A stretch of 64,000 bases of DNA from Streptomyces sp. NBC_01465 (GCF_036227325.1 NZ_CP109467.1:1364001-1428000), one strand, 5' to 3'. Counted from the stretch's first letter, positions 1 through 8,875 are shown. A program made the numbers and translations. The notes: generated by a model from the sequence alone, not told the origin.

Positions 1-425
<425 letters not shown>

Positions 426-700
426 TGTTTTCTCGCCGAAGCGAGTAGACACACGAAAGAGCGGAACGGTCATGTCGGAATAGGACCGACCGTTCACTGC
501 GTCCTCGCTGTGTTGCCTTGCCCTCAATCAAGGGACAAGGTCTTTTTCAAAGGAACCACCAACCCACCGAGGTGGGCCGGGGTATCAACATATCTGGCGT
601 TGACTTTTGGCACGCTGTTGAGTTCTCAAGGAACGGACGCTTCCTTTGTACTCACCCGCAGAACATTTTCTGGGGCTTTCCTCCGGGCGCTTCCCTTCGG
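426..700 (-). other. rRNA leader region with processing hairpins
   Basis: The untranslated 5' leader of the rrn transcript, with no convincing protein gene on either strand. It holds several short hairpins: CTCGC/GCGAG around a CGAA loop (432-445), just outside the mature 16S end; GAACGGTC/GACCGTTC (464-471 with 488-495); and an imperfect CCTTG...CAAGG stem near 515-540. On the minus strand the segment TTGAGAACTCAACAGCGTGC (around 611-630) is a block found in Streptomyces rrn leaders and spacers. A role in RNase III processing or antitermination is inferred from position and family knowledge. Confidence 0.7.
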
Positions 701-713
701 TCTTGCGTTTCCG

Positions 714-808
714 ACTCTATCAGATCCTTTCGGGCCTGATTCCCGGTCGGCGGGACCGCTTCGAGTTCTTCGCTTTCGCGTTTCCCTTTCGGCGTGTTCA
801 CTACTTTA
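714..808 (-). promoter_or_regulatory. additional rrn promoter candidates (-10 elements)
   Basis: Two minus-strand hexamers fit the Streptomyces vegetative -10 consensus: TAGAGT (complement of 714-719, followed by CGGAAACGC, a context common at actinobacterial rrn promoters) and TAAAGT (complement of 803-808). Neither has a good TTGACA-like -35 at 17-18 nt, so they are weaker predictions than the promoter at 977-1005. Streptomyces rrn operons usually have several tandem promoters, which fits this arrangement. Confidence 0.45.
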
Positions 809-851
809 GACGATTTCCCCGGCAGCTCATAATCGAGCATTTGAGTTCTAA

Positions 852-869
852 TTTTCGGCATGCCGAAAA
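852..869. repeat. 18-bp perfect palindrome in the rrn promoter region
   Basis: TTTTCGGCATGCCGAAAA is a perfect palindrome between the upstream rrn promoter and the inner candidates. It could be a protein-binding site or a short hairpin in the longest leader transcript. Nothing in the sequence decides between these. Confidence 0.6.
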
Positions 870-976
870 CAAAACCCGTGAGGGTTGATCGTAGTAGTGG
901 TTGGCCGCTTCCGGGTGCTCAGGTCGGGTCCTGAGGACCGTTCCGATAGCAGTACCCGTCTCAAGCGGCTCGGACT

Positions 977-1005
977 ACGTTAGGCGCTCCCCGAGGCCGG
1001 GTCAA
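977..1005 (-). promoter_or_regulatory. vegetative-type promoter of the rrn operon
   Basis: Read leftward, TTGACC (complement of 1000-1005) is followed after 17 nt by TAACGT (complement of 977-982). This is a good match to the HrdB-type consensus TTGACA-17/18-TANNNT. The -35 box overlaps the stop codon of the neighbouring DNA glycosylase gene, so that gene's 3' end and the rrn promoter are interleaved. Confidence 0.7.
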
Positions 1006-1643
1006 GTTCGCCTGCGTCGGGGGGTGTGGACCCGATAAGGGCTGACCGTGGGGTCGTTGTCGATCCAGAAGCGCCAGGGCTGGGTGGCTCCGCCGCCTCC
1101 TACTCCGGTCCTCGGGCCGTTGCGTACCTGGTCGGGGTGGGGTGGGGTCCCTGAGAGCAGGGACAGGGCGGTGGGCGGGGCGGCGCAGACGTCCGTGCCG
1201 TTGAGGGTGCGGTCCACGTCCAGGGCCGTGGCCAGGCGGGCCGGGCCTTTGGCCAGTTCTCTGTCATGGCGGGCCGAGATTCGACGTTTGCGGGCCAGAT
1301 CCGCGCCCACCCGGACCTCTCCTGCGCGGAGCAGGACGCCGCTCGCGGTGCCCTCGGGGCCGCAGACCGTGTTGAGGCAGTGCCACATGCCGTAGGTGAA
1401 GTAGACGTACGCGTGTCCGGGCGGGCCGAACATCACCTCGTTGCGCGGGGTGGGGCCGCGGTAGGCGTGCGAGCCGGGGTCGATCTCGCCTGCGTACGCC
1501 TCAACTTCCGTGAGGCGGAGTTCAATGGGTCCTTCGGGCGTGCTGCGGACCAGGGTGCGGCCCAGCAGGTCGGGAGCGACCTCCAGGACCGGGCGGTCGA
1601 AGAACTCCCGTGGCAGCGGCGTACGGTCGGGGCTCGCGATCAT
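1002..1643 (-). CDS. DNA-3-methyladenine glycosylase (AAG/MPG family)
   Basis: A 213-aa protein of the AAG/MPG family, which excises alkylated purines such as 3-methyladenine and hypoxanthine in base excision repair. Seen: [20 protein letters not shown] at the N-terminus, the TEVEAYAGE segment with the family's catalytic glutamate near residue 48, [20 protein letters not shown] and YGMWHCLN, all in family order. Length is usual for bacterial members. The ATG at 1643 is preceded by a weak ribosome-binding site. The gene is transcribed toward the rrn operon and its stop overlaps the rrn -35 box. The spo0M-like gene starts divergently 74 bp away. Confidence 0.95.
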   Translation of the reverse strand: MIASPDRTPLPREFFDRPVLEVAPDLLGRTLVRSTPEGPIELRLTEVEAYAGEIDPGSHAYRGPTPRNEVMFGPPGHAYVYFTYGMWHCLNTVCGPEGTASGVLLRAGEVRVGADLARKRRISARHDRELAKGPARLATALDVDRTLNGTDVCAAPPTALSLLSGTPPHPDQVRNGPRTGVGGGGATQPWRFWIDNDPTVSPYRVHTPRRRRT

Positions 1644-1717
1644 GGCGTACCAGCGTAGTGGGGAACCGAACGCGGTCGTTGCGCGTATGTAGGGGTCAGG
1701 ATCTAGGAGGAGTGGAT

Positions 1718-2500
1718 ATGGGGTTCAAGAAGCTGCTGGCCAGCTTGGGTGCGGGCAGTGCCTCGGTCGAGACCGAGCTGTTCGAGGCCAACGTCGTGCC
1801 GGGCGGTGTCGTCCAGGGTGAGGTGCGGATCCAGGGCGGATCCGTGGACCAGCAGATCGAGGGGCTCTCCGTCGGGCTGCAGGCGCGCGTCGAGGTCGAA
1901 GGCGGTGACCAGGAGGTCAAGCAGGACATCGAGTTCACCAAGGTGCGGATCGGCGGGGCCTTCGAGGTCAAGGCCGGCGCCGTGCACGTGGTGCCGTTCG
2001 GGCTCGAGATTCCGTGGGAGACGCCCGTCACGAGCGTCGACGGCCAGCAGCTGCGCGGCATGAACATCGGGGTGACGACCGAGCTCGAGATCGCCCGGGC
2101 CATCGACTCCGGTGACCTGGACCCGATCAGCGTGCACCCGCTGCCGGCGCAGCAGGCGATTCTCGACGCCTTCATCCGGCTCGGGTTCCGCTTCAAGAGC
2201 GCGGACATGGAGCGGGGTCACATCCGCGGTACGCGTCAGCGGCTCCCCTTCTACCAGGAGATCGAGTTCCAGGCTCCCTCGCAGTACCGGGGGCTCAACC
2301 AGGTGGAGCTCACCTTCGTCGCGGACGACCGCGAGATGGACGTGATCCTGGAGATGGACAAGAAGCCGGGGCTGTTCAGCGAGGGCAGCGACTCCTACCG
2401 GGCGTTCCAGGTGGGGCTGAACGACTTCCAGGGGACCGACTGGGCCGCGTATCTGAACGAGTGGCTCGCGCAGGTCGGCGGTCGCCGCAACTGGCTCTGA
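1718..2500 (+). CDS. sporulation protein Spo0M family (arrestin-like)
   Basis: A 260-aa cytoplasmic protein. The N-terminus [19 protein letters not shown] and the beta-rich [11 protein letters not shown] and [17 protein letters not shown] stretches are typical of the SpoOM family, which has an arrestin-like fold and was first studied in Bacillus as a sporulation-control protein. A C-terminal part ([14 protein letters not shown]) is shared by actinobacterial members. The ATG at 1718 has a strong TAGGAGGAG site 7 nt upstream; a longer upstream open frame lacks such a site. Its exact role in Streptomyces is not known to me. A strong hairpin that overlaps the next gene's ribosome-binding site lies 41 nt downstream. 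Confidence 0.88.
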   Translation: MGFKKLLASLGAGSASVETELFEANVVPGGVVQGEVRIQGGSVDQQIEGLSVGLQARVEVEGGDQEVKQDIEFTKVRIGGAFEVKAGAVHVVPFGLEIPWETPVTSVDGQQLRGMNIGVTTELEIARAIDSGDLDPISVHPLPAQQAILDAFIRLGFRFKSADMERGHIRGTRQRLPFYQEIEFQAPSQYRGLNQVELTFVADDREMDVILEMDKKPGLFSEGSDSYRAFQVGLNDFQGTDWAAYLNEWLAQVGGRRNWL

Positions 2501-2541
2501 GCCGCTGCGAATCGGGGCTCGCCTGCCGGTAATGGGCGGGT

Positions 2542-2590
2542 AACGGCCTCCTTCTACGGTCCCGCCACACGACCGTAGAAGGAGGCCGTT
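2542..2590 (+). promoter_or_regulatory. 20-bp perfect hairpin enclosing the ribosome-binding site of the M4 protease
   Basis: Arms 2542-2561 and 2571-2590 are perfectly complementary over 20 bp around a 9-nt loop. The 3' arm contains the Shine-Dalgarno sequence AGAAGGAGG and ends 2 nt before the ATG at 2593. In RNA this would mask the ribosome-binding site; as DNA it is also a palindromic operator candidate. It lies 41 nt after the preceding stop, so a terminator role is possible too. Confidence 0.8.
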
Positions 2591-2592
2591 CC

Positions 2593-3357
2593 ATGACCCG
2601 TCTCAGACGGCATGTGCTCGGTGGCGCCCTGGCCACCGCACTCGCGATACCCCTGGCCCTCTCCCCCGGCGCGGCCCATGCGGACGACCCGGTGCCGGGT
2701 CCCGATGTGGTGGCCGGTTCGCTCTCCTTCACGCGAACTCCCGTGTACGCGGCGGGAGTCGGCGGCGGGGACCCGGGGGCCACGCCGGTGGAGCGGGCCC
2801 GCGCCCACCTCGCCCGCCACGACGACGTGTACCGCACCGCCGGCCTCGAGCTGGACTCCGCCGGGACCGCCAGGGCCGGGGACACCGCCACGGTGCGCTT
2901 CACCCAGCGCCGCCACGGGGTGCCTGTGCTGGGCTCCGCCTATCTCGTCCATGAGCGGGGCGACCGGGTGACGAGTGCCGCCGGGGACCTGTTCACCGGG
3001 CTGACGGTCTCCACCGAACCCGCGTTCACCGAGGAGGCTGCGATCGCACTGCTCCCGTCGGTGGACACCGTGCACTTCCGGGAGGGCACCGAGAAGGTCG
3101 CCGGGCACGGGCTGGTCGTCGTACCGTCCGCAGCGGGCGGGGCACTCGCGTACCACCTGACGGTGACCGGGACGACCGCCGACGGCGGTCCCGGCAGGCG
3201 CGAGGTGTATCTCGACGCGCACCACGGTGTGGTCGTCGTCGGGTACGACAACCTCCAGGCGGACGGGCCGGCCACCGGCAGCGGTGTCGACCAGCACGGC
3301 GCGAGCCGGCCGACACCCCGCTCGCCGCGTCGACGGGCACCTTGTTCGACGGGGTGA
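2593..3357 (+). CDS. N-terminal fragment of M4 metalloprotease (signal peptide and propeptide)
   Basis: A 254-aa open frame. Residues 1-30 form a signal peptide (twin arginines at 5-6 after MTRL, hydrophobic core, AHA cleavage site). Residues about 50-220 resemble the FTP/PepSY propeptide of M4 proteases: QRRHGVPVLGSAYLVHERG and, later, YLDAHHGVVVVGYDNLQADG. The last 20 or so residues (SRPTPRSPRRRAPCSTG) are out-of-frame translation past the lesion. As encoded, it would export a propeptide without a protease. The ribosome-binding site lies in a perfect hairpin. Confidence 0.7.
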   Translation: MTRLRRHVLGGALATALAIPLALSPGAAHADDPVPGPDVVAGSLSFTRTPVYAAGVGGGDPGATPVERARAHLARHDDVYRTAGLELDSAGTARAGDTATVRFTQRRHGVPVLGSAYLVHERGDRVTSAAGDLFTGLTVSTEPAFTEEAAIALLPSVDTVHFREGTEKVAGHGLVVVPSAAGGALAYHLTVTGTTADGGPGRREVYLDAHHGVVVVGYDNLQADGPATGSGVDQHGASRPTPRSPRRRAPCSTG

Positions 3358-5156
3358 ACACCACGTCCGGGGCCATCGACGCGCACTGGGGTGCGGGGCA
3401 GGTCTACGACTTCTACAAGAGTCTGGGGCGTGACGGACTCGACGGGAAGGGCGGCTCGATGACCTCGGTCGTCGACGTCGTCTACGGCGGGAAGGCGTAC
3501 GACAACGCCTTCTGGGACGGCACCAAGATGGTCTACGGGCGGGCGTCCAACGGCCGTTCCTTCGCCTCGGACCTGGATGTCGTCGGCCATGAGATGACGC
3601 ACGGCGTCACCCAGCACACGGCGGGGCTCCTGTACGTCAACCAGTCGGGCGCCATCAACGAGGCGATGTCCGACTACCTGGGCAACGCCATCGACGTGAC
3701 CGCCTCCGGCACGGCGATGTCCGATCCGGACGCCGGACTGCTCGGCGAGGACCTCTGCCCGGACAAGGTGCCGCGCGACTGCGCGCTGCGCGACATGAAC
3801 GACGGGCGCCGTGCGGACCGCGACTTCGTCTCTGCCCCGATCGACGTGGACAGCGGCGGTGTCCACCTCAACTCGACGATCTTCTCCGGTGCGCTCTGGG
3901 ACGTCCGCGAGCACATCGACCCCGCGCTGGCCGACCGGATCGCGTACACCGCGCTCACCCAGTACTTCACTCCGTTCACCGACTTCTACAGCGGCCGGCT
4001 CGCGGTGCTCGACGCGGCGCGTGCGCTGGGTGCGGACGGGAAGCAGCTGAGGGCGGTACGGAAGGCCTTCGACGCCCACGGCATCGTGAAGGGCTGGGAG
4101 AAGCGGCAACCGCACGACGCGGACGTACTGCTCGACGACATCCTCCCGGCGTCCGCCCCTGACGTGTCCGGGAACCACTGGGTGGCGAGTACCGAGAACT
4201 GGTACTCGGGCGCACCGGAGATCCACGTCGGCTACGTGAACGACAAGGGCGGCGACCGGTCCCGGGTGATCTCCGAGCCGGCCACCGGATCGGCCACGGA
4301 GAACGGCGTCATCGGCAACACGGCGCCGCGGATCAGCGGCGGCACGGTGGTGTGGACGCGGCTGACGCGCGTCAATCCGTACTGGGTCAACGCCGATGTG
4401 GTGAAGGCGAAGTTCGACGGTACGGGTCCTGTCACCGACCTGGAGCCGGGCGGGGGCATGCAGGGCTCGCCCGACATCGACGGCGACACGATCGTGTGGA
4501 CGGGCGATGTGCCGGACGGCGGCACGTACGACCACAGCGACCTGTTCATGAAGAAGGGCGACCAGGACTGGGTCAACCTCACCCCGGACTCGAAGGTGGA
4601 GGCGCACGCGCCCCGGGTCTCCGACGGGCTGATCGCCTTCGTGCACGCCGACCGCAACAACGGGTACCGGCTCGACGTGGGGGCGTACCGCCCGGCGACC
4701 GGCGAGTTGACGGTGCTGAAGGCGGGCACCGGGCCGGACGGCGACGCCCAGTACCCCACGGCGGTCGACACCAACGGACACGACGTGGTCTGGGCCGAGT
4801 CGCTGTACGACTATCCGACGCAGCTCCACGCGGCCTCGGCGGACGGCAGCCACGACCGGGTGCTGGTCCCTGCGGGGACTGCGCGGACCCCGTACTCGCC
4901 CTCGATCACCGTCAATGCGGACTATCTCGTCTACAGCGACTACCGCGGCTACTACACCGACGACTACACACAGGAGCGGGCCTTCCCGAACCTGTGGATG
5001 ATGCCGCTGTCGGGGAGCCCGGCGACCCCGGTGAGCTGCGACGCGGGCGGTCAGGAGGCGCCGGTGCTCGGTACCGGGCGGCGGGTGCTCTGGATCGACT
5101 CGACGTTCGGGAACACCGGTCTGGTGACGCGGGAGGCTCGCCGTACGCACTGCTGA
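3342..5156 (+). CDS. C-terminal fragment of M4 metalloprotease (catalytic domain plus propeller-like C-terminal domain)
   Basis: A 604-aa open frame. Seen: IDAHWGAGQVYDFY, the zinc motif HEMTH (residues 83-87), INEAMSD with the third zinc ligand glutamate (about 107), GGVHLNS with the family's second catalytic histidine, and the ALTQYF and AFDAHGI end of the M4 domain (about residue 250). The remaining 350 residues are repeats of the type TIVWTGD / APRVSDGLIAF / DVVWAES, suggesting a TolB-like beta-propeller. No ribosome-binding site or signal peptide precedes the frame, so it is probably not made as a separate protein. Confidence 0.7.
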   Translation: MFDGVNTTSGAIDAHWGAGQVYDFYKSLGRDGLDGKGGSMTSVVDVVYGGKAYDNAFWDGTKMVYGRASNGRSFASDLDVVGHEMTHGVTQHTAGLLYVNQSGAINEAMSDYLGNAIDVTASGTAMSDPDAGLLGEDLCPDKVPRDCALRDMNDGRRADRDFVSAPIDVDSGGVHLNSTIFSGALWDVREHIDPALADRIAYTALTQYFTPFTDFYSGRLAVLDAARALGADGKQLRAVRKAFDAHGIVKGWEKRQPHDADVLLDDILPASAPDVSGNHWVASTENWYSGAPEIHVGYVNDKGGDRSRVISEPATGSATENGVIGNTAPRISGGTVVWTRLTRVNPYWVNADVVKAKFDGTGPVTDLEPGGGMQGSPDIDGDTIVWTGDVPDGGTYDHSDLFMKKGDQDWVNLTPDSKVEAHAPRVSDGLIAFVHADRNNGYRLDVGAYRPATGELTVLKAGTGPDGDAQYPTAVDTNGHDVVWAESLYDYPTQLHAASADGSHDRVLVPAGTARTPYSPSITVNADYLVYSDYRGYYTDDYTQERAFPNLWMMPLSGSPATPVSCDAGGQEAPVLGTGRRVLWIDSTFGNTGLVTREARRTHC

Positions 5157-5215
5157 GGGGTGGCCTAGGGTCGGAGTGACGCGTTTCAACGATCTGCAGA
5201 TCAGGAGGTGCCGAG

Positions 5216-5752
5216 GTGGCCGAGCTCAAGAGGGCGCCGCTCCCGCACGACTTCCACCCGCCGGTTCCGTCGTTCACCGTGGTGAGCGAGGACGTCGTAC
5301 CGGGTGCGGAGCTCAAGGACGCTCAGGTGTACGCGGCCGGGAACACTTCGCCGCAGCTGCGGTGGGAGGGCTTCCCCGCGGAGACGAGGAGCTTCGCCGT
5401 GACGTGCTACGACCCGGACGCGCCCACGGGCAGCGGGTTCTGGCACTGGTCGGTCGTCGACATTCCGGCCTCGGTCACCGAGCTGCCCGCGGGCGCCGGC
5501 AGCGGCGCGTATCCGGGGTTGCCGGACGTCGCCATTCAGGCCCGTAACGACTACGGGTCGAAGGACTTCGGAGGTGCCGCGCCGCCCGCCGGGGAGACGC
5601 ACCGCTATGTCTTCACCGTCTATGCGGTGGACACCGAGAAGCTCGGGACCGACGGTGACACGTCGCCTGCGGCCGTGGGGTTCAACCTGCGTTTCCACAC
5701 CATTGCGCGAGCTCAGCTCATCGCCGAGTACACGGCTCCTGCCGGGAGTTGA
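5216..5752 (+). CDS. YbhB/YbcL (PEBP, Raf-kinase-inhibitor-like) family protein
   Basis: A 178-aa protein with the phosphatidylethanolamine-binding-protein fold signature: [25 protein letters not shown] (the ligand-pocket DPDAP and HW motifs), [12 protein letters not shown], and [12 protein letters not shown]. It has no signal peptide, so it is cytoplasmic. Bacterial members are widespread, and their ligand and function are mostly undefined. The GTG at 5216 has the site AGGAGGTG 9-10 nt upstream. A clear terminator follows the gene. Confidence 0.93.
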   Translation: MAELKRAPLPHDFHPPVPSFTVVSEDVVPGAELKDAQVYAAGNTSPQLRWEGFPAETRSFAVTCYDPDAPTGSGFWHWSVVDIPASVTELPAGAGSGAYPGLPDVAIQARNDYGSKDFGGAAPPAGETHRYVFTVYAVDTEKLGTDGDTSPAAVGFNLRFHTIARAQLIAEYTAPAGS

Positions 5753-5769
5753 GCGTCCCGCGATTGTTT

Positions 5770-5812
5770 GCCCTGCCCCGGTCTTGGAGAGATCAGGGCA
5801 GGGCCTTTTTTA
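5770..5812 (+). terminator. factor-independent terminator after the PEBP gene
   Basis: Stem GCCCTGCCC (5770-5778) with GGGCAGGGC (5796-5804), followed by CTTTTTT. One of the few hairpins in the window with a proper T-run, 18 nt after the stop codon. Confidence 0.9.
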
Positions 5813-5894
5813 TTACGTTGTCCATTGTGGCGCGCCCGGCCAGAGTTGATCCCAGTCCACCAGGGGGTGGGCCGGCGCTACGGAGGTGGGCACG

Positions 5895-6398
5895 ATGCGG
5901 GACACGCTGGTACTGAACGCGAGCTTCGAGCCGCTGTCGACGGTGACTCTCAACCGTGCGGTGGTGCTGGTGCTGCAGGACAAGGCCGTCGTCGAGCAGG
6001 CCCATCCCGGACTGCGCATGCGTGGTGCCGCGGTCGACATTCCGGTGCCGCGGGTGATCAGGCTCTGCCGGTACGTACGGGTGCCGTTCCGAAGACACGC
6101 CCCGTGGTCGAGGCGGGGGGTCCTGATACGGGACCAACACCGGTGCGCGTACTGCGGGAGGCGGGCGAGCACCGTGGACCATGTCGTGCCGAGGGCGCAG
6201 GGCGGTCAGGACACCTGGCTGAACACGGTGGCGTCGTGCGCCGAGGACAATCACCGCAAGGCGGCCCGGACTCCGGAGCAGGCGGGGATGCCGCTGCTGC
6301 GGAAGCCGTTCGTACCGACGCCTGCCGATGCGATGCTGCTCGCGCTCGGTGCCGGCGAGCGCAACGCGCTGCCGGACTGGCTGCCGCAGACCGCGTGA
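5895..6398 (+). CDS. HNH endonuclease
   Basis: A 167-aa protein. N-terminal half: MRDTLVLNASFEPLSTVTLN, typical of a small actinobacterial HNH family. The HNH domain (about residues 80-125) shows RDQHRCAYCG with the zinc-binding CxxC, VDHVVPRAQGG with the catalytic histidine, and CAEDNHRKA at the end. Nearly all Streptomyces have such a stand-alone gene; substrate and role are unknown. The ATG at 5895 is favoured over the in-frame GTG at 5886 because GGAGGT lies 7 nt before it. It converges on the SPFH gene across a bidirectional hairpin. Confidence 0.92.
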   Translation: MRDTLVLNASFEPLSTVTLNRAVVLVLQDKAVVEQAHPGLRMRGAAVDIPVPRVIRLCRYVRVPFRRHAPWSRRGVLIRDQHRCAYCGRRASTVDHVVPRAQGGQDTWLNTVASCAEDNHRKAARTPEQAGMPLLRKPFVPTPADAMLLALGAGERNALPDWLPQTA

Positions 6399-6411
6399 GT
6401 GCGCATGTACG

Positions 6412-6457
6412 CAGTGAAAGGGCCCGCCCCCGTTGTCGGGGGCGGGCCCTTTCACTG
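6412..6457. terminator. bidirectional terminator hairpin
   Basis: Arms 6412-6432 and 6437-6457 pair perfectly over 21 bp around a TTGT loop, with GAAAG and CTTTC at the base. It sits between the convergent HNH (+) and SPFH (-) genes and can serve both. Confidence 0.9.
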
Positions 6458-6464
6458 TCGTCCG

Positions 6465-7391
6465 TCAGTCGGTCGGCGGGGTCTTGTTCTCCTTGCCCGT
6501 GTCGAAGCCGGGCACTCCCCCTGCCACGTTCCCGAAGGCGCCGCTGAGACCCTTGAGTGCGTCGCCGATCTCGCTGGGCACGATCCAGAGCTTGTTGGCG
6601 TCGCCCTCGGCGATCTTCGGGAGCATCTGGAGGTACTGGTACGCGAGGAGCTTCTGGTCCGCGTCGCCCGCGTGGATCGACTCGAAGACCGTACGGATGG
6701 CCTGGGCCTCACCCTCGGCGCGCAGCGCTGCGGCCTTGGCGTCACCCTCGGCGCGCAGGATCGAGGACTGCTTCTCGCCCTCGGCGCGCAGGATCTCCGA
6801 CTGCCGTACGCCTTCGGCCTGGAGGATCGCGGCGCGCTTGTCGCGGTCGGCGCGCATCTGCTTCTCCATCGAGTCCTGGATGGAGGTCGGCGGTTCGATC
6901 GCCTTGAGCTCGACGCGGTTGACGCGGATGCCCCACTTGCCGGTGGCCTCGTCGAGGACTCCGCGCAGCGCCGCGTTGATCTCCTCGCGGGAGGTCAGGG
7001 TCCGCTCGAGGTCCATGCCGCCGATGATGTTGCGGAGGGTGGTGACGGTGAGCTGCTCGATCGCCTGGATGTAGCTGGCGACTTCGTACGTCGCGGCGCG
7101 CGCGTCGGTCACCTGGTAGTAGATGACGGTGTCGATGTTGACGACCAGGTTGTCCTGGGTGATCACCGGCTGGGGCGGGAACGGGACGACCTGCTCACGG
7201 AGGTCGATGCGGTTGCGGATCGAGTCGATGAACGGGACGACGATGTTCAGGCCCGCGTTGAGCGTGCGGGTGTAGCGGCCGAAGCGCTCCACGATGGCGG
7301 CGCTGGCCTGCGGGATGACCTGAATCGTCTTGACCAGGGCGATGAAGACCAGCACCACCAGAATGATCAGGACGATGATGACGGATGGCAT
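6465..7391 (-). CDS. SPFH/Band 7 (stomatin-like) membrane protein
   Basis: A 308-aa protein. A single N-terminal membrane segment (SVIIVLIILVVLVFIALV, residues 3-20) is followed by the SPFH/PHB domain: IPQASAAIVERFGRYTRTL, GLNIVVPFIDSIRNRIDLRE, and TTLRNIIGGMDLERTLTSRE. Next comes a helical flotillin-like stretch with repeated LRAEGE motifs (about 190-235). Such proteins organise membrane microdomains or act with NfeD partners on membrane quality control. The NfeD gene lies 86 bp upstream on the same strand, the usual pairing. The upstream extension of the open frame is Arg/Gly-rich and not family-like, so the ATG at 7391 was chosen. Confidence 0.95.
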   Translation of the reverse strand: MPSVIIVLIILVVLVFIALVKTIQVIPQASAAIVERFGRYTRTLNAGLNIVVPFIDSIRNRIDLREQVVPFPPQPVITQDNLVVNIDTVIYYQVTDARAATYEVASYIQAIEQLTVTTLRNIIGGMDLERTLTSREEINAALRGVLDEATGKWGIRVNRVELKAIEPPTSIQDSMEKQMRADRDKRAAILQAEGVRQSEILRAEGEKQSSILRAEGDAKAAALRAEGEAQAIRTVFESIHAGDADQKLLAYQYLQMLPKIAEGDANKLWIVPSEIGDALKGLSGAFGNVAGGVPGFDTGKENKTPPTD

Positions 7392-7477
7392 CGTGCTCCC
7401 GTGCCCTTCGATTGCCGGCGGATCTCGGTGATCGAGTTTCGCAGACCGGGGTCTGCCGTGTGGGACGTTTGGCGAGG

Positions 7478-7906
7478 TCACATGACGATGGCGGTGGCCC
7501 CCTCGATCTCGACGACGTCGACCTGCTGGCCCTCGTCGAAGGTCTGGCCCGCGTCGAGCGAGCGGGCGGACCAGATCTCGCCGGCCAGTTTGATCCGGCC
7601 TCCGCGGCCGTCGACCCGTTCGAGTACGACGGCCTGGCGCCCCTTGAGCGCGTCTATCCCGGTGGCCAGCTGGGGCCGCTGGGCGCGGTGTCTGTTGGCG
7701 ATCGGCCGTACGACCGCGATGAGCGCCACGGAGACGATCACGAAGACGAGGAACTGGCTGACGATGCCCCCGCCGAGCCCTGCCACGCCCGCGGCGGCGC
7801 CCGCTCCGACGGCCAGCATCGCGAATTCGGGCATCGCCGTCACCACGAGCGGGATTCCCAGCCCGACGGCGACGATCAGCCACCACACCCACGCCTCGAT
7901 GTTCAC
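7478..7906 (-). CDS. NfeD family protein
   Basis: A 142-aa membrane protein with two or three hydrophobic segments in residues 5-65 (WVWWLIVAVGLGIPLVV; MLAVGAGAAAGVAGLG; FLVFVIVSVALIAVV), followed by a C-terminal OB-fold: ALKGRQAVVLERVDGRGGRIKLAGE and EIWSARSL. This is the short NfeD1b-type architecture without the protease domain. It is encoded just upstream of the SPFH protein on the same strand, matching the known NfeD-stomatin partnership in membrane homeostasis. Confidence 0.92.
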   Translation of the reverse strand: MNIEAWVWWLIVAVGLGIPLVVTAMPEFAMLAVGAGAAAGVAGLGGGIVSQFLVFVIVSVALIAVVRPIANRHRAQRPQLATGIDALKGRQAVVLERVDGRGGRIKLAGEIWSARSLDAGQTFDEGQQVDVVEIEGATAIVM

Positions 7907-7968
7907 AAGGCCAATGGTAGGTCCGGGACCGCTCCCCGGACAGGGCGCGAGAGGGCCGGCCGAGCGGG

Positions 7969-8766
7969 TCAGCCGAGCGGGAGGCCCTGGGCCGACCAGC
8001 GGTTGCCGCGCATCTCGACGACGAGAGGGAGGCCGAAGCAGAGGGAGAGGTTGCGCGAGGTCAGTTCGGTCTCCATGGGGCCCGCGGCGAGCACCTTGCC
8101 CTGGCGGATCATCAGGACGTGGGTGAAGCCGGGGGCGATCTCCTCGACATGGTGCGTGACCATGACCATCGAGGGGGCGTACGGGTCCTGGGCGAGGCGG
8201 CCGAGACGGCGGACCAGGTCCTCGCGGCCGCCGAGGTCGAGGCCCGCGGCGGGCTCGTCCAGGAGCAGCAGCTCGGGGTCGGTCATCATGGCGCGGGCGA
8301 TCAGCGTGCGCTTGCGCTCACCCTCGGAGAGGGTGCCGAACTTGCGGTCCAGGTACTCGGTCATGCCGAGGCGGTCGAGGAAGGCGCGGGCGCGCTGCTC
8401 GTCGACCTCGTCGTAGTTCTCGTGCCAGGTGGCGGTCATGCCGTACGCGGCGGTGAGCACCGTCTGCAGAACGGTCTGGCGCTTGGGCATCTTCTCGGCC
8501 ATCGCCGCGCCGGCCATGCCGATGCGGGGGCGCAGTTCGAAGACGTCGGTGCCCGGCTTGCCCAGCTTCTCGCCGAGGATCGAAGCGGTGCCCGAGGTGG
8601 GGAAGAGGTAGCTGGAGGCGATGTTCAGGAGGGTGGTCTTGCCCGCGCCGTTGGGGCCGAGGATGACCCAGCGCTCGCCTTCCTTCACCGCCCAGGAGAC
8701 GTCGTCCACCAGAGCACGTCCGTCGCGGACCACCGATACGTCCAGCAGCTCCAGTACATCGCTCAT
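7969..8766 (-). CDS. ABC transporter ATP-binding protein
   Basis: A 265-aa ABC ATPase. Seen: Walker A GPNGAGKTT (about 38-46), signature LSEGE in place of LSGGQ (followed by RKRTLIARAMM), Walker B LLLLDEPAAGLDLGG, and the H-loop MVTHHVEEI. The order and MPKRQTVLQTVLTAAYG insert resemble ModF-like stand-alone ATPases of actinobacteria. No permease gene is adjacent, so the transported substrate, if any, cannot be inferred. It stands 62 bp upstream of the NfeD gene, same strand. The gene to its right is divergent. Confidence 0.9.
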   Translation of the reverse strand: MSDVLELLDVSVVRDGRALVDDVSWAVKEGERWVILGPNGAGKTTLLNIASSYLFPTSGTASILGEKLGKPGTDVFELRPRIGMAGAAMAEKMPKRQTVLQTVLTAAYGMTATWHENYDEVDEQRARAFLDRLGMTEYLDRKFGTLSEGERKRTLIARAMMTDPELLLLDEPAAGLDLGGREDLVRRLGRLAQDPYAPSMVMVTHHVEEIAPGFTHVLMIRQGKVLAAGPMETELTSRNLSLCFGLPLVVEMRGNRWSAQGLPLG

Positions 8767-8875
8767 GAGCGCGTTGTCTCCCCATGCAGTCTCGGTTCGC
8801 GCGTGCGCCTGCGTGCGCAGCTCCCAGGGAAAACCTACGCCACCGGTGAAGTGGTCCAGTCCCTAGGCTGTCCCC

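Larger units (their letters stand above)
2593..5156 (+). pseudogene. M4-family (thermolysin-like) secreted metalloprotease, broken by frameshift and internal deletion
   Basis: The locus reads as one secreted zinc protease split between two frames. The first frame (2593-3357) holds signal peptide and propeptide and stops soon after GSGVDQHG. The second frame (open from about 3300) picks up with ADTPLAASTGTLF and AIDAHWGAG and carries the whole catalytic core. By comparison with thermolysin, roughly 35 residues of the early catalytic domain (the YxLxDxTRG...TYDA segment) are missing at the join near 3300-3320, so this looks like an out-of-frame deletion and not a single-base sequencing slip. 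The catalytic residues downstream are intact, which points to a recent event or an assembly error. Confidence 0.75.

Noticed and set aside
2940..5189. Long open frame (about 750 codons) opposite the M4 protease
   Set aside because: Very high GC at third positions keeps the antisense frame open; the translation is Arg/Val/His-rich with no domain, while the sense frames carry protease motifs.
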